From: Ruminococcaceae bacterium UBA6416
Lineage (GTDB): Bacteria > Bacillota > Clostridia > Oscillospirales > Acutalibacteraceae
Direction: 5' to 3'
Length of the DNA stretch: 41,563 bases
Assembly (NCBI GenBank): GCA_002438505.1
Contig: DJPI01000068.1
Coordinates: forward strand, 1 to 41,563
The translations under genes were made by a program, and so were the position numbers. Of the stretch, positions 41,561 through 41,563 are shown piece by piece (the first letter of the stretch is position 1; each line of letters opens with the position of its first letter). The notes beneath the pieces are model-generated. The model made no database searches, was not told the DNA's origin, and saw only the letters and a program-made list of their open reading frames with translations.

Positions 41561-41563
41561 AGC

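Noticed and set aside
1..41563. tRNA, rRNA, CRISPR, insertion sequences or prophage
   Set aside because: No cloverleaf, regularly spaced repeats, transposase, integrase or phage gene was found on reading both strands by eye; a dedicated scan could still find small items.

Overview
The window reads as chromosome from an anaerobic, low-to-mid GC Gram-positive bacterium of the class Clostridia, plausibly a gut Oscillospiraceae/Ruminococcaceae-like lineage. The evidence is a class III (oxygen-sensitive) ribonucleotide reductase with its radical-SAM activase, a teichoic-acid-type polymerase, a GH95 fucosidase, strong Shine-Dalgarno sites with several TTG starts, and Clostridia-like gene orders (infC-rpmI-rplT-trmH, dprA-topA-trmFO, rnc-radical SAM-smc-ftsY). 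No tRNA, rRNA, CRISPR array, prophage or transposase was seen. The lineage is inferred from gene content, not from a search.

Layout. 1-1670: a promoter and two tandem MgtC/SapB membrane proteins. 1686-6854: a GH95 alpha-L-fucosidase on the minus strand, divergent from a serine beta-lactamase-like hydrolase followed by a YhhN membrane protein. 6946-11802: an apparently frameshifted GNAT acetyltransferase, then a deoxynucleotide synthesis block (NrdG activase; two NrdR-box-like sites and a strong promoter; NrdD carrying a fused C-terminal glutaredoxin-like domain; thioredoxin reductase). 11891-15610: an SDR oxidoreductase, a small ABM monooxygenase, and a TagF-like glycerophosphotransferase divergent from a glycerophosphodiester phosphodiesterase. 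15669-20462 (minus strand): a two-subunit ABC exporter-type transporter with an unusual palindrome-rich 400-bp upstream region, and a secreted or anchored alpha/beta esterase. 20685-22876: a translationally coupled pair, a SulP-like membrane protein without STAS domain and a membrane-anchored metallo-beta-lactamase-fold protein.

22980-41560 is a plus-strand run of housekeeping genes: infC-rpmI-rplT behind an attenuator-type leader, an rRNA methyltransferase, dprA, topA, trmFO, rnc, a radical SAM protein, smc, ftsY, rdgB, a YhbY protein, a nadD-yqeK fusion, rsfS, leuS and, at the right edge from its own consensus promoter, rpsU. Many of these genes overlap by 1-20 bases, so translational coupling is likely.

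The parts most worth a second look are the NrdD-glutaredoxin fusion next to trxB with NrdR-like sites 53 bp apart, the structured region upstream of the ABC genes, the SulP-like/MBL pair, the TagF-like enzyme with a strongly acidic tail, and the GNAT gene whose correct N-terminus is visible in two frames separated by one missing base.
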